Shown piece after piece: positions 51,112-62,900 of a stretch of 64,000 nucleotides of DNA. The stretch lies in NCBI RefSeq assembly GCF_011044155.1, contig NZ_CP049056.1, positions 3,166,001-3,230,000 on the forward strand. Direction: 5' to 3'. Every line of letters begins with the position of its first letter. Within the stretch, counting starts at the first letter, position 1. The notes under the pieces were generated by a model. That model saw nothing but the letters and a program-made list of their open reading frames with translations. It was not told the origin of the DNA and ran no database searches. A program made the position numbers and the translations under genes. The DNA comes from Pikeienuella piscinae (lineage in GTDB: Bacteria; Pseudomonadota; Alphaproteobacteria; Rhodobacterales; Rhodobacteraceae).

Positions 51112-52800
51112 CTACACCCCTTGCAGCTCGAGCGGCTCGAGCCCTCCATCGACCAACTTCAGCTGACGGTCGGCGAGCGCGCGCAGAGCGGGACGATCGG
51201 TGAGAAGGATCATGGTCGCTTCTCCCTTCAACATTCTGAGGAGCTGCGCGAGCCGCATTTCGGCGCCGGCGTCCAGCGCGAAGGTCGCTTCGTTGAGGAT
51301 GATGACCTTGTTGTTCCGTGCGAGTCCCCGGACGATCGCCATCTGCTGGCGCGTGCCGGCGGGCAGGGTCGTCGCCTCTGAATTGATGACGGTGTCATAG
51401 CCCGCGGGCAGCCGCTTGACGGCGTCGTCCAGGCCAAGCAGGTGCGAAAGATAGCGAACGTCGGCGTAGGCTTCCTCATCGCCGTCGGTCAGCACGTCGA
51501 CGAGGCTTCCAGAGCGAAGTTCGGGGGTGCGCGAGACATAGGTTATGTTCCTGCGCAAAAGATCGGCGGTGGTTCGCTCGACGAGGACTCCACCGATGGA
51601 GATCGACCCCGAAACCTCGACGAGTCCGAGCAGCGCGCGCGCGAGCACGGTTTTTCCCTGGCCGCGATCCGCCGAGATCGCCACGACTTCTCCCGGCTCG
51701 ATCTGCAGGTCGAGATTGCGGAGCTGCGGCTCGAGTCCCGCGTCCGGCGTGACCGACAACCTGCGGATGCGGATCTCCGGCGCCGTTTCCCAAAGCGGTT
51801 CCCTGGCGCCGTCCGCGATCGTTTCGAGCGGCTCCGTTTCATCGGTCTGGTTTGCGATTTCGGCTTTCGCGACGCGATGCAGACGCGACTGGGACAGCAG
51901 CTGAAACCCCGTCTGCAGCGGCTCCATGGCTCGCCCCGCGAGCAACGTGCAGGCTGCGAGCCCGCCAAGGGTCAGGTCGCCGTTGAATACCGCGAGTGCG
52001 CCGGCCACGACGACCGAACCGACCAGCACCTGGGGGAAGACCGCGTGGATGTCGCGGGTGAGCATCGCGCGAAAGCCGGAAGTTCTCATCGCGCCGGAAC
52101 GACGAAGCTGAAGCTTCACAAAGCGGTCGATGAGGGGAATCTCTGCGGCGAGCGTATTCACCAGATGCAGATTGCCGAAAACCTGATCCGCGAGTCCACG
52201 CTTCTCCTGTTCGTCGTGCTGGAGGTCGCGCGCGACGCGCTCGCTTCGGAACGCCATGATATAGGTCAGGAGCGCGAACAGCAGACAGGCTGAAGCGGGG
52301 ATCAGGGCCAGCGGCCCGCCGATCGCCGCGAGCAGGACCAGAAAAGCGAGCCCGAAAGGAATGTCCACGATCGCCTGGATCTTCAGGTGGCGATATTCCC
52401 GCAGCGTGCTTGTCGCCGCCAACGCGGCGCTCAACTGCGCGGCCGAGAGACCGCCGGCAGGCGCCGACCGTTGACGCAGGAGCCGCCCGACGATCTCGCA
52501 GCGCCGGAAATGATCCTCGCGCGCGCCGATCCTCGTGACGATGGCGTTTCTGGCAAGCCGCAGTGTCGCATCGATCATGATGACCACCACGACACCGATC
52601 GCCAGAACGGTCAGCGTCGGAATAACGCCATTCGGCAGCACGCGATCATAGATGAGAAGCGCCGCCAGCGGAATCGCGATGGCCAGCATATTGATCATCA
52701 CGGACGCGCTGAGCACGGCGAGCCGCGCGCTGACGCCAAATCGATACGACGCGCGCTTTTCCGAGCCGCTGCGGCTCATGAATTCATCCATCGTCGTCAT
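51112..52800 (-). CDS. Type I secretion ABC exporter, degenerate subunit 2
   Basis: 562 residues from ATG 52800 with GGAG upstream. Membrane domain at ~25-300 (ARLAVLSASVMINMLAIAIPLAALLIYDRVLP is the usual first helix). The ATPase keeps Walker A ISADRGQGKTVLARALL but its signature is LPAGTRQQMAIVRGL, Walker B ends LNEAT (Asp replaced by Asn) and the H-loop is LLTDRPA (His replaced by Asp). One nucleotide site of the heterodimer should therefore be non-hydrolytic, as in known asymmetric ABC exporters. No C39-like N-terminal domain. Confidence 0.85.
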   Translation of the reverse strand: MTTMDEFMSRSGSEKRASYRFGVSARLAVLSASVMINMLAIAIPLAALLIYDRVLPNGVIPTLTVLAIGVVVVIMIDATLRLARNAIVTRIGAREDHFRRCEIVGRLLRQRSAPAGGLSAAQLSAALAATSTLREYRHLKIQAIVDIPFGLAFLVLLAAIGGPLALIPASACLLFALLTYIMAFRSERVARDLQHDEQEKRGLADQVFGNLHLVNTLAAEIPLIDRFVKLQLRRSGAMRTSGFRAMLTRDIHAVFPQVLVGSVVVAGALAVFNGDLTLGGLAACTLLAGRAMEPLQTGFQLLSQSRLHRVAKAEIANQTDETEPLETIADGAREPLWETAPEIRIRRLSVTPDAGLEPQLRNLDLQIEPGEVVAISADRGQGKTVLARALLGLVEVSGSISIGGVLVERTTADLLRRNITYVSRTPELRSGSLVDVLTDGDEEAYADVRYLSHLLGLDDAVKRLPAGYDTVINSEATTLPAGTRQQMAIVRGLARNNKVIILNEATFALDAGAEMRLAQLLRMLKGEATMILLTDRPALRALADRQLKLVDGGLEPLELQGV

Positions 52801-53034
52801 ATCTGCTCCAAGACTGGCGCGGCGATCGAAGCGAGTCCCGCGCCGCCCCGACGTGAACATGCCCGACAGCGGCCGCGATCGCAGTTGGCGAGGTGTTTGG
52901 GAATTGTTCGATCTTTGTAGGCCCTCCCGCGATCGCGGGCGCTGGGCCCGGCCTCCTGGTCGCCGTCATTCGAGGAGAGGCGGCGCGAATCCTCGACGAA
53001 AACGAGTATGAGTACAACGCAACCGTTAGGCGAA

Positions 53035-53766
53035 TCAGCTTTTGTCGCCGCTGAAGACGTATCCGACGCCCCGCACCGTCTTGATGACGGTCGGTCGGGC
53101 GGGATTGTCCTCGACCTTCTTGCGCAGCCTGGCGATCAGAATATCGACCGTTCGGTCCATGTACTCCCAGCTTCGGCCGGTCGTAGCCTCCATCAGTTCA
53201 TCGCGTGAGAGAACCGTCCCGGCGTTCTTCACCATGTGCCGCAGAAGCGCGCTTTCATTGGCGGAGAGCACTGTCTCGTCCCCGTTCTCCGAAAGCAGGC
53301 GATGAGTGGTCGGGTCGAACCGCCATCGCCCGAACGCAAGCGTGCGCGCCGCGCCGCCTTCGCTTCCCGTATCGGCGCCGTCCCGGGCCGCGCGATCTCC
53401 GTAGCGGCGCAGAACGCTTCTGATGCGCGCCAGAAGATTTCGCGGCTGGAAGGGTTTGGTGACATAATCGTCGGCGCCGAGCTCCAGCCCCACGATCTCG
53501 TCGATGTTCTCGCTCTTGCGGGAAATCAGGATGATCGCGGCGCCGGTCATCGACCGCAGACGCGTGGTGAGCTGAAATCCGTCGGCGTCCGGCAGGATGA
53601 TGTCCAGCAGAATCAGGTCCACCGAGGTTTCCGCCAGCGCGGCCCACATCTCGTTGGCCGAGTGCGCGATCAGCAGTTCATAACGTTCGGCCGACAGATA
53701 GGCGTCAAGAAGGCCGGTTATGTCGGCGTCGTCATCGACAATCAGGATCTTTCCCGCGCTCTCCAA
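53035..53766 (-). CDS. OmpR/PhoB-type response regulator
   Basis: 243 residues from a TTG at 53766 with GAGGA upstream. Receiver: acidic pocket DDDAD (11-15), phosphoacceptor Asp55 in LILLDIILPDADGF, Lys104 in YVTKPF. The C-terminal winged helix includes LSANESALLRHMVKNAGTVLSRDELMEATTGRSWEYMDRTVDILIARLRKKVEDNP and the end GVGYVF. No histidine kinase gene is adjacent. It sits between the export genes and the divergent adhesin gene, so it probably controls adhesin production; 52801-53034 upstream of the exporter shows no further gene. Confidence 0.92.
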   Translation of the reverse strand: MESAGKILIVDDDADITGLLDAYLSAERYELLIAHSANEMWAALAETSVDLILLDIILPDADGFQLTTRLRSMTGAAIILISRKSENIDEIVGLELGADDYVTKPFQPRNLLARIRSVLRRYGDRAARDGADTGSEGGAARTLAFGRWRFDPTTHRLLSENGDETVLSANESALLRHMVKNAGTVLSRDELMEATTGRSWEYMDRTVDILIARLRKKVEDNPARPTVIKTVRGVGYVFSGDKS

Positions 53767-53816
53767 TAGCTCTGTCCTCGTCGAAGGCTACAAGCGCGCA
53801 ACATTGAGGCTACGCT

Positions 53817-53841
53817 TGGAAACCGTTCCACACTGTTTCCA
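53817..53841. promoter_or_regulatory. Dyad TGGAAAC-N11-GTTTCCA upstream of the adhesin gene
   Basis: Perfect 7-bp inverted arms (53817-53823 and 53835-53841) separated by 11 bp, one helical turn and a half between centres, 90 bp before the adhesin start and 51 bp before the response regulator start. Placed to act on both divergent genes. Candidate target of the response regulator. Confidence 0.5.
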
Positions 53842-53930
53842 GATCAAGTTCTGACTGAAGTTGGGGTGAGCCTCAAGCTACGGTTGTTTGCAGGTGCGAT
53901 GGACAAACATGTTAGCCTGGAGCAAAGCAC

Positions 53931-56900
53931 ATGTCGGGAACCTCTGGCAAGGATGGCGCCGGCAGGCGTCAGGATCTGGATGGACGGGCCGAGTCCGAGC
54001 ACACGCTCGAGAAGACGGACGCCGCGCTGCCCAATATTCATACGGGAAGCGTCGACCAGTATGATCCGCACGCTGCGGCGGAACCGCAAGACAGCGAAAC
54101 CGCGCCGGGAGGCGCGGATTCCGCGCCGAACCAGAGCCGGGCGAGCGAGCCGCGCCCGGATGCGCCCGACAACCTGCCGCCTTCTGTGCCGGAAGGCGCG
54201 GAACCGATTCCGGAAGCGGGGATCTGGTCCGATTCGGATATCGCGAACGCGCTCGGCCTGTATCTCCAGGCGGGCGGGCCCCGCTTTGATGATGAGGCCG
54301 TCAAACTTGACGCGCCCGACGAAGGCGTCGCGCCCGCTTCGCCCGTCTTCGGCGCGCGCGAGACCGTCGCCGCCGACGGCGCCGCGGCGCCCGCCGTCGC
54401 GACCGCCGCGCTCGCCGTCGAGGTGACCCCGGTCGCCGACGCGCCGAGCCTGACGCTGGCCGACGCCGCCGGGAGCGAGGACCAGCCGCTGGCGCTCGAG
54501 ATCGCGGCGGTCTCGCCCGACGCGGTCGCCGTCACGATCGCCGGCCTGCCCGAGGGCGCCGCCCTCTCCGCCGGGACCGACAATGGCGACGGGAGCTGGA
54601 CCCTCGAGCCCGCCGAGCTCCAAGGCCTGACGCTGACCCCGCCGGCGGATTTCGCGGGCCGCTTCGAGCTTGCGGTGACCGCCGTCGCGACCGACGGCGC
54701 CGATACCGCCCTCGCCGCCGGGACCATCGCCGTCGCCATCGCCCCCGTCGCCGACGCGCCGAGCCTCTCGGTCGCCCCGGCCGCGGGCGCCGAGGACCAG
54801 CCGATCGCGCTCGAGATCCAGGCCGCCGCGACCGACGCGGACGGCTCCGAGACCCTCTCGATCGCCATCTCCGGCCTGCCCGAAGGCGCCGCCCTCTCCG
54901 CCGGGACCGATAATGGCGACGGGAGCTGGACCCTCGATCCCGCCGAGCTCCAAGGCCTGACGCTGACCCCGCCGGCGGAGTTCGCGGGCCGCTTCGAGCT
55001 CACCGTCGAGACCGTCGCCGCCGACGGCGCCGCGGCGCCCGCCGTCGCGACCGCCGCGCTCGCCGTCGAGGTGACCCCGGTCGCCGACGCGCCGAGCCTG
55101 ACGCTGGCCGACGCCGCCGGGAGCGAGGACCAGCCGCTGGCGCTCGAGATCGCGGCGGTCTCGCCCGACGCGGTCGCCGTCACGATCGCCGGCCTGCCCG
55201 AGGGCGCCGCCCTCTCCGCCGGGACCGACAATGGCGACGGGAGCTGGACCCTCGAGCCCGCCGAGCTCCAAGGCCTGACGCTGACCCCGCCGGCGGATTT
55301 CGCGGGCCGCTTCGAGCTTGCGGTGACCGCCGTCGCGACCGACGGCGCCGATACCGCCCTCGCCGCCGGGACCATCGCCGTCGCCATCGCCCCCGTCGCC
55401 GACGCGCCGAGCCTCTCGGTCGCCCCGGCCGCGGGCGCCGAGGACCAGCCGATCGCGCTCGAGATCCAGGCCGCCGCGACCGACGCGGACGGCTCCGAGA
55501 CCCTCTCGATCGCCATCTCCGGCCTGCCCGAAGGCGCCGCCCTCTCCGCCGGGACCGATAATGGCGACGGGAGCTGGACCCTCGATCCCGCCGAGCTCCA
55601 AGGCCTGACGCTGACCCCGCCGGCGGAGTTCGCGGGCCGCTTCGAGCTCACCGTCGAGACCGTCGCCGCCGACGGCGCCGCGGCGCCCGCCGTCGCGACC
55701 GCCGCGCTCGCCGTCGAGGTGACCCCGGTCGCCGACGCGCCGAGCCTGACGCTGGCCGACGCCGCCGGGAGCGAGGACCAGCCGCTGGCGCTCGAGATCG
55801 CGGCGGTCTCGCCCGACGCGGTCGCCGTCACGATCGCCGGCCTGCCCGAGGGCGCCGCCCTCTCCGCCGGGACCGACAATGGCGACGGGAGCTGGACCCT
55901 CGAGCCCGCCGAGCTCCAAGGCCTGACGCTGACCCCGCCGGCGGATTTCGCGGGCCGCTTCGAGCTTGCGGTGACCGCCGTCGCGACCGACGGCGCCGAT
56001 ACCGCCCTCGCCGCCGGGACCATCGCCGTCGCCATCGCCCCCGTCGCCGACGCGCCGAGCCTCTCGGTCGCCCCGGCCGCGGGCGCCGAGGACCAGCCGA
56101 TCGCGCTCGAGATCCAGGCCGCCGCGACCGACGCGGACGGCTCCGAGACCCTCTCGATCGCCATCTCCGGCCTGCCCGAAGGCGCCGCCCTCTCCGCCGG
56201 GACCGATAATGGCGACGGGAGCTGGACCCTCGATCCCGCCGAGCTCCAAGGCCTGACGCTGACCCCGCCGGCGGAGTTCGCGGGCCGCTTCGAGCTCACC
56301 GTCGAGACCGTCGCCGCCGACGGCGCCGCGGCGCCCGCCGTCGCGACCGCCGCGCTCGCCGTCGAGGTGACCCCGGTCGCCGACGCGCCGAGCCTGACGC
56401 TGGCCGACGCCGCCGGGAGCGAGGACCAGCCGCTGGCGCTCGAGATCGCGGCGGTCTCGCCCGACGCGGTCGCCGTCACGATCGCCGGCCTGCCCGAGGG
56501 CGCCGCCCTCTCCGCCGGGACCGACAATGGCGACGGGAGCTGGACCCTCGAGCCCGCCGAGCTCCAAGGCCTGACGCTGACCCCGCCGGCGGATTTCGCG
56601 GGCCGCTTCGAGCTTGCGGTGACCGCCGTCGCGACCGACGGCGCCGATACCGCCCTCGCCGCCGGGACCATCGCCGTCGCCATCGCCCCCGTCGCCGACG
56701 CGCCGAGCCTCTCGGTCGCCCCGGCCGCGGGCGCCGAGGACCAGCCGATCGCGCTCGAGATCCAGGCCGCCGCGACCGACGCGGACGGCTCCGAGACCCT
56801 CTCGATCGCCATCTCCGGCCTGCCCGAAGGCGCCGCCCTCTCCGCCGGGACCGATAATGGCGACGGGAGCTGGACCCTCGATCCCGCCGAGCTCCAAGGC

Positions 56901-59900
56901 CTGACGCTGACCCCGCCGGCGGAGTTCGCGGGCCGCTTCGAGCTCACCGTCGAGACCGTCGCCGCCGACGGCGCCGCGGCGCCCGCCGTCGCGACCGCCG
57001 CGCTCGCCGTCGAGGTGACCCCGGTCGCCGACGCGCCGAGCCTGACGCTGGCCGACGCCGCCGGGAGCGAGGACCAGCCGCTGGCGCTCGAGATCGCGGC
57101 GGTCTCGCCCGACGCGGTCGCCGTCACGATCGCCGGCCTGCCCGAGGGCGCCGCCCTCTCCGCCGGGACCGACAATGGCGACGGGAGCTGGACCCTCGAG
57201 CCCGCCGAGCTCCAAGGCCTGACGCTGACCCCGCCGGCGGATTTCGCGGGCCGCTTCGAGCTTGCGGTGACCGCCGTCGCGACCGACGGCGCCGATACCG
57301 CCCTCGCCGCCGGGACCATCGCCGTCGCCATCGCCCCCGTCGCCGACGCGCCGAGCCTCTCGGTCGCCCCGGCCGCGGGCGCCGAGGACCAGCCGATCGC
57401 GCTCGAGATCCAGGCCGCCGCGACCGACGCGGACGGCTCCGAGACCCTCTCGATCGCCATCTCCGGCCTGCCCGAAGGCGCCGCCCTCTCCGCCGGGACC
57501 GATAATGGCGACGGGAGCTGGACCCTCGATCCCGCCGAGCTCCAAGGCCTGACGCTGACCCCGCCGGCGGAGTTCGCGGGCCGCTTCGAGCTCACCGTCG
57601 AGACCGTCGCCGCCGACGGCGCCGCGGCGCCCGCCGTCGCGACCGCCGCGCTCGCCGTCGAGGTGACCCCGGTCGCCGACGCGCCGAGCCTGACGCTGGC
57701 CGACGCCGCCGGGAGCGAGGACCAGCCGCTGGCGCTCGAGATCGCGGCGGTCTCGCCCGACGCGGTCGCCGTCACGATCGCCGGCCTGCCCGAGGGCGCC
57801 GCCCTCTCCGCCGGGACCGACAATGGCGACGGGAGCTGGACCCTCGAGCCCGCCGAGCTCCAAGGCCTGACGCTGACCCCGCCGGCGGATTTCGCGGGCC
57901 GCTTCGAGCTTGCGGTGACCGCCGTCGCGACCGACGGCGCCGATACCGCCCTCGCCGCCGGGACCATCGCCGTCGCCATCGCCCCCGTCGCCGACGCGCC
58001 GAGCCTCTCGGTCGCCCCGGCCGCGGGCGCCGAGGACCAGCCGATCGCGCTCGAGATCCAGGCCGCCGCGACCGACGCGGACGGCTCCGAGACCCTCTCG
58101 ATCGCCATCTCCGGCCTGCCCGAAGGCGCCGCCCTCTCCGCCGGGACCGATAATGGCGACGGGAGCTGGACCCTCGATCCCGCCGAGCTCCAAGGCCTGA
58201 CGCTGACCCCGCCGGCGGAGTTCGCGGGCCGCTTCGAGCTCACCGTCGAGACCGTCGCCGCCGACGGCGCCGCGGCGCCCGCCGTCGCGACCGCCGCGCT
58301 CGCCGTCGAGGTGACCCCGGTCGCCGACGCGCCGAGCCTGACGCTGGCCGACGCCGCCGGGAGCGAGGACCAGCCGCTGGCGCTCGAGATCGCGGCGGTC
58401 TCGCCCGACGCGGTCGCCGTCACGATCGCCGGCCTGCCCGAGGGCGCCGCCCTCTCCGCCGGGACCGACAATGGCGACGGGAGCTGGACCCTCGAGCCCG
58501 CCGAGCTCCAAGGCCTGACGCTGACCCCGCCGGCGGATTTCGCGGGCCGCTTCGAGCTTGCGGTGACCGCCGTCGCGACCGACGGCGCCGATACCGCCCT
58601 CGCCGCCGGGACCATCGCCGTCGCCATCGCCCCCGTCGCCGACGCGCCGAGCCTCTCGGTCGCCCCGGCCGCGGGCGCCGAGGACCAGCCGATCGCGCTC
58701 GAGATCCAGGCCGCCGCGACCGACGCGGACGGCTCCGAGACCCTCTCGATCGCCATCTCCGGCCTGCCCGAAGGCGCCGCCCTCTCCGCCGGGACCGATA
58801 ATGGCGACGGGAGCTGGACCCTCGATCCCGCCGAGCTCCAAGGCCTGACGCTGACCCCGCCGGCGGAGTTCGCGGGCCGCTTCGAGCTCACCGTCGAGAC
58901 CGTCGCCGCCGACGGCGCCGCGGCGCCCGCCGTCGCGACCGCCGCGCTCGCCGTCGAGGTGACCCCGGTCGCCGACGCGCCGAGCCTGACGCTGGCCGAC
59001 GCCGCCGGGAGCGAGGACCAGCCGCTGGCGCTCGAGATCGCGGCGGTCTCGCCCGACGCGGTCGCCGTCACGATCGCCGGCCTGCCCGAGGGCGCCGCCC
59101 TCTCCGCCGGGACCGACAATGGCGACGGGAGCTGGACCCTCGAGCCCGCCGAGCTCCAAGGCCTGACGCTGACCCCGCCGGCGGATTTCGCGGGCCGCTT
59201 CGAGCTTGCGGTGACCGCCGTCGCGACCGACGGCGCCGATACCGCCCTCGCCGCCGGGACCATCGCCGTCGCCATCGCCCCCGTCGCCGACGCGCCGAGC
59301 CTCTCGGTCGCCCCGGCCGCGGGCGCCGAGGACCAGCCGATCGCGCTCGAGATCCAGGCCGCCGCGACCGACGCGGACGGCTCCGAGACCCTCTCGATCG
59401 CCATCTCCGGCCTGCCCGAAGGCGCCGCCCTCTCCGCCGGGACCGATAATGGCGACGGGAGCTGGACCCTCGATCCCGCCGAGCTCCAAGGCCTGACGCT
59501 GACCCCGCCGGCGGAGTTCGCGGGCCGCTTCGAGCTCACCGTCGAGACCGTCGCCGCCGACGGCGCCGCGGCGCCCGCCGTCGCGACCGCCGCGCTCGCC
59601 GTCGAGGTGACCCCGGTCGCCGACGCGCCGAGCCTGACGCTGGCCGACGCCGCCGGGAGCGAGGACCAGCCGCTGGCGCTCGAGATCGCGGCGGTCTCGC
59701 CCGACGCGGTCGCCGTCACGATCGCCGGCCTGCCCGAGGGCGCCGCCCTCTCCGCCGGGACCGACAATGGCGACGGGAGCTGGACCCTCGAGCCCGCCGA
59801 GCTCCAAGGCCTGACGCTGACCCCGCCGGCGGATTTCGCGGGCCGCTTCGAGCTTGCGGTGACCGCCGTCGCGACCGACGGCGCCGATACCGCCCTCGCC

Positions 59901-62900
59901 GCCGGGACCATCGCCGTCGCCATCGCCCCCGTCGCCGACGCGCCGAGCCTCTCGGTCGCCCCGGCCGCGGGCGCCGAGGACCAGCCGATCGCGCTCGAGA
60001 TCCAGGCCGCCGCGACCGACGCGGACGGCTCCGAGACCCTCTCGATCGCCATCTCCGGCCTGCCCGAAGGCGCCGCCCTCTCCGCCGGGACCGATAATGG
60101 CGACGGGAGCTGGACCCTCGATCCCGCCGAGCTCCAAGGCCTGACGCTGACCCCGCCGGCGGAGTTCGCGGGCCGCTTCGAGCTCACCGTCGAGACCGTC
60201 GCCGCCGACGGCGCCGCGGCGCCCGCCGTCGCGACCGCCGCGCTCGCCGTCGAGGTGACCCCGGTCGCCGACGCGCCGAGCCTGACGCTGGCCGACGCCG
60301 CCGGGAGCGAGGACCAGCCGCTGGCGCTCGAGATCGCGGCGGTCTCGCCCGACGCGGTCGCCGTCACGATCGCCGGCCTGCCCGAGGGCGCCGCCCTCTC
60401 CGCCGGGACCGACAATGGCGACGGGAGCTGGACCCTCGAGCCCGCCGAGCTCCAAGGCCTGACGCTGACCCCGCCGGCGGATTTCGCGGGCCGCTTCGAG
60501 CTTGCGGTGACCGCCGTCGCGACCGACGGCGCCGATACCGCCCTCGCCGCCGGGACCATCGCCGTCGCCATCGCCCCCGTCGCCGACGCGCCGAGCCTCT
60601 CGGTCGCCCCGGCCGCGGGCGCCGAGGACCAGCCGATCGCGCTCGAGATCCAGGCCGCCGCGACCGACGCGGACGGCTCCGAGACCCTCTCGATCGCCAT
60701 CTCCGGCCTGCCCGAAGGCGCCGCCCTCTCCGCCGGGACCGATAATGGCGACGGGAGCTGGACCCTCGATCCCGCCGAGCTCCAAGGCCTGACGCTGACC
60801 CCGCCGGCGGAGTTCGCGGGCCGCTTCGAGCTCACCGTCGAGACCGTCGCCGCCGACGGCGCCGCGGCGCCCGCCGTCGCGACCGCCGCGCTCGCCGTCG
60901 AGGTGACCCCGGTCGCCGACGCGCCGAGCCTGACGCTGGCCGACGCCGCCGGGAGCGAGGACCAGCCGCTGGCGCTCGAGATCGCGGCGGTCTCGCCCGA
61001 CGCGGTCGCCGTCACGATCGCCGGCCTGCCCGAGGGCGCCGCCCTCTCCGCCGGGACCGACAATGGCGACGGGAGCTGGACCCTCGAGCCCGCCGAGCTC
61101 CAAGGCCTGACGCTGACCCCGCCGGCGGATTTCGCGGGCCGCTTCGAGCTTGCGGTGACCGCCGTCGCGACCGACGGCGCCGATACCGCCCTCGCCGCCG
61201 GGACCATCGCCGTCGCCATCGCCCCCGTCGCCGACGCGCCGAGCCTCTCGGTCGCCCCGGCCGCGGGCGCCGAGGACCAGCCGATCGCGCTCGAGATCCA
61301 GGCCGCCGCGACCGACGCGGACGGCTCCGAGACCCTCTCGATCGCCATCTCCGGCCTGCCCGAAGGCGCCGCCCTCTCCGCCGGGACCGATAATGGCGAC
61401 GGGAGCTGGACCCTCGATCCCGCCGAGCTCCAAGGCCTGACGCTGACCCCGCCGGCGGAGTTCGCGGGCCGCTTCGAGCTCACCGTCGAGACCGTCGCCG
61501 CCGACGGCGCCGCGGCGCCCGCCGTCGCGACCGCCGCGCTCGCCGTCGAGGTGACCCCGGTCGCCGACGCGCCGAGCCTGACGCTGGCCGACGCCGCCGG
61601 GAGCGAGGACCAGCCGCTGGCGCTCGAGATCGCGGCGGTCTCGCCCGACGCGGTCGCCGTCACGATCGCCGGCCTGCCCGAGGGCGCCGCCCTCTCCGCC
61701 GGGACCGACAATGGCGACGGGAGCTGGACCCTCGAGCCCGCCGAGCTCCAAGGCCTGACGCTGACCCCGCCGGCGGATTTCGCGGGCCGCTTCGAGCTTG
61801 CGGTGACCGCCGTCGCGACCGACGGCGCCGATACCGCCCTCGCCGCCGGGACCATCGCCGTCGCCATCGCCCCCGTCGCCGACGCGCCGAGCCTCTCGGT
61901 CGCCCCGGCCGCGGGCGCCGAGGACCAGCCGATCGCGCTCGAGATCCAGGCCGCCGCGACCGACGCGGACGGCTCCGAGACCCTCTCGATCGCCATCTCC
62001 GGCCTGCCCGAAGGCGCCGCCCTCTCCGCCGGGACCGATAATGGCGACGGGAGCTGGACCCTCGATCCCGCCGAGCTCCAAGGCCTGACGCTGACCCCGC
62101 CGGCGGAGTTCGCGGGCCGCTTCGAGCTCACCGTCGAGACCGTCGCCGCCGACGGCGCCGCGGCGCCCGCCGTCGCGACCGCCGCGCTCGCCGTCGAGGT
62201 GACCCCGGTCGCCGACGCGCCGAGCCTGACGCTGGCCGACGCCGCCGGGAGCGAGGACCAGCCGCTGGCGCTCGAGATCGCGGCGGTCTCGCCCGACGCG
62301 GTCGCCGTCACGATCGCCGGCCTGCCCGAGGGCGCCGCCCTCTCCGCCGGGACCGACAATGGCGACGGGAGCTGGACCCTCGAGCCCGCCGAGCTCCAAG
62401 GCCTGACGCTGACCCCGCCGGCGGATTTCGCGGGCCGCTTCGAGCTTGCGGTGACCGCCGTCGCGACCGACGGCGCCGATACCGCCCTCGCCGCCGGGAC
62501 CATCGCCGTCGCCATCGCCCCCGTCGCCGACGCGCCGAGCCTCTCGGTCGCCCCGGCCGCGGGCGCCGAGGACCAGCCGATCGCGCTCGAGATCCAGGCC
62601 GCCGCGACCGACGCGGACGGCTCCGAGACCCTCTCGATCGCCATCTCCGGCCTGCCCGAAGGCGCCGCCCTCTCCGCCGGGACCGATAATGGCGACGGGA
62701 GCTGGACCCTCGATCCCGCCGAGCTCCAAGGCCTGACGCTGACCCCGCCGGCGGAGTTCGCGGGCCGCTTCGAGCTCACCGTCGAGACCGTCGCCGCCGA
62801 CGGCGCCGCGGCGCCCGCCGTCGCGACCGCCGCGCTCGCCGTCGAGGTGACCCCGGTCGCCGACGCGCCGAGCCTGACGCTGGCCGACGCCGCCGGGAGC

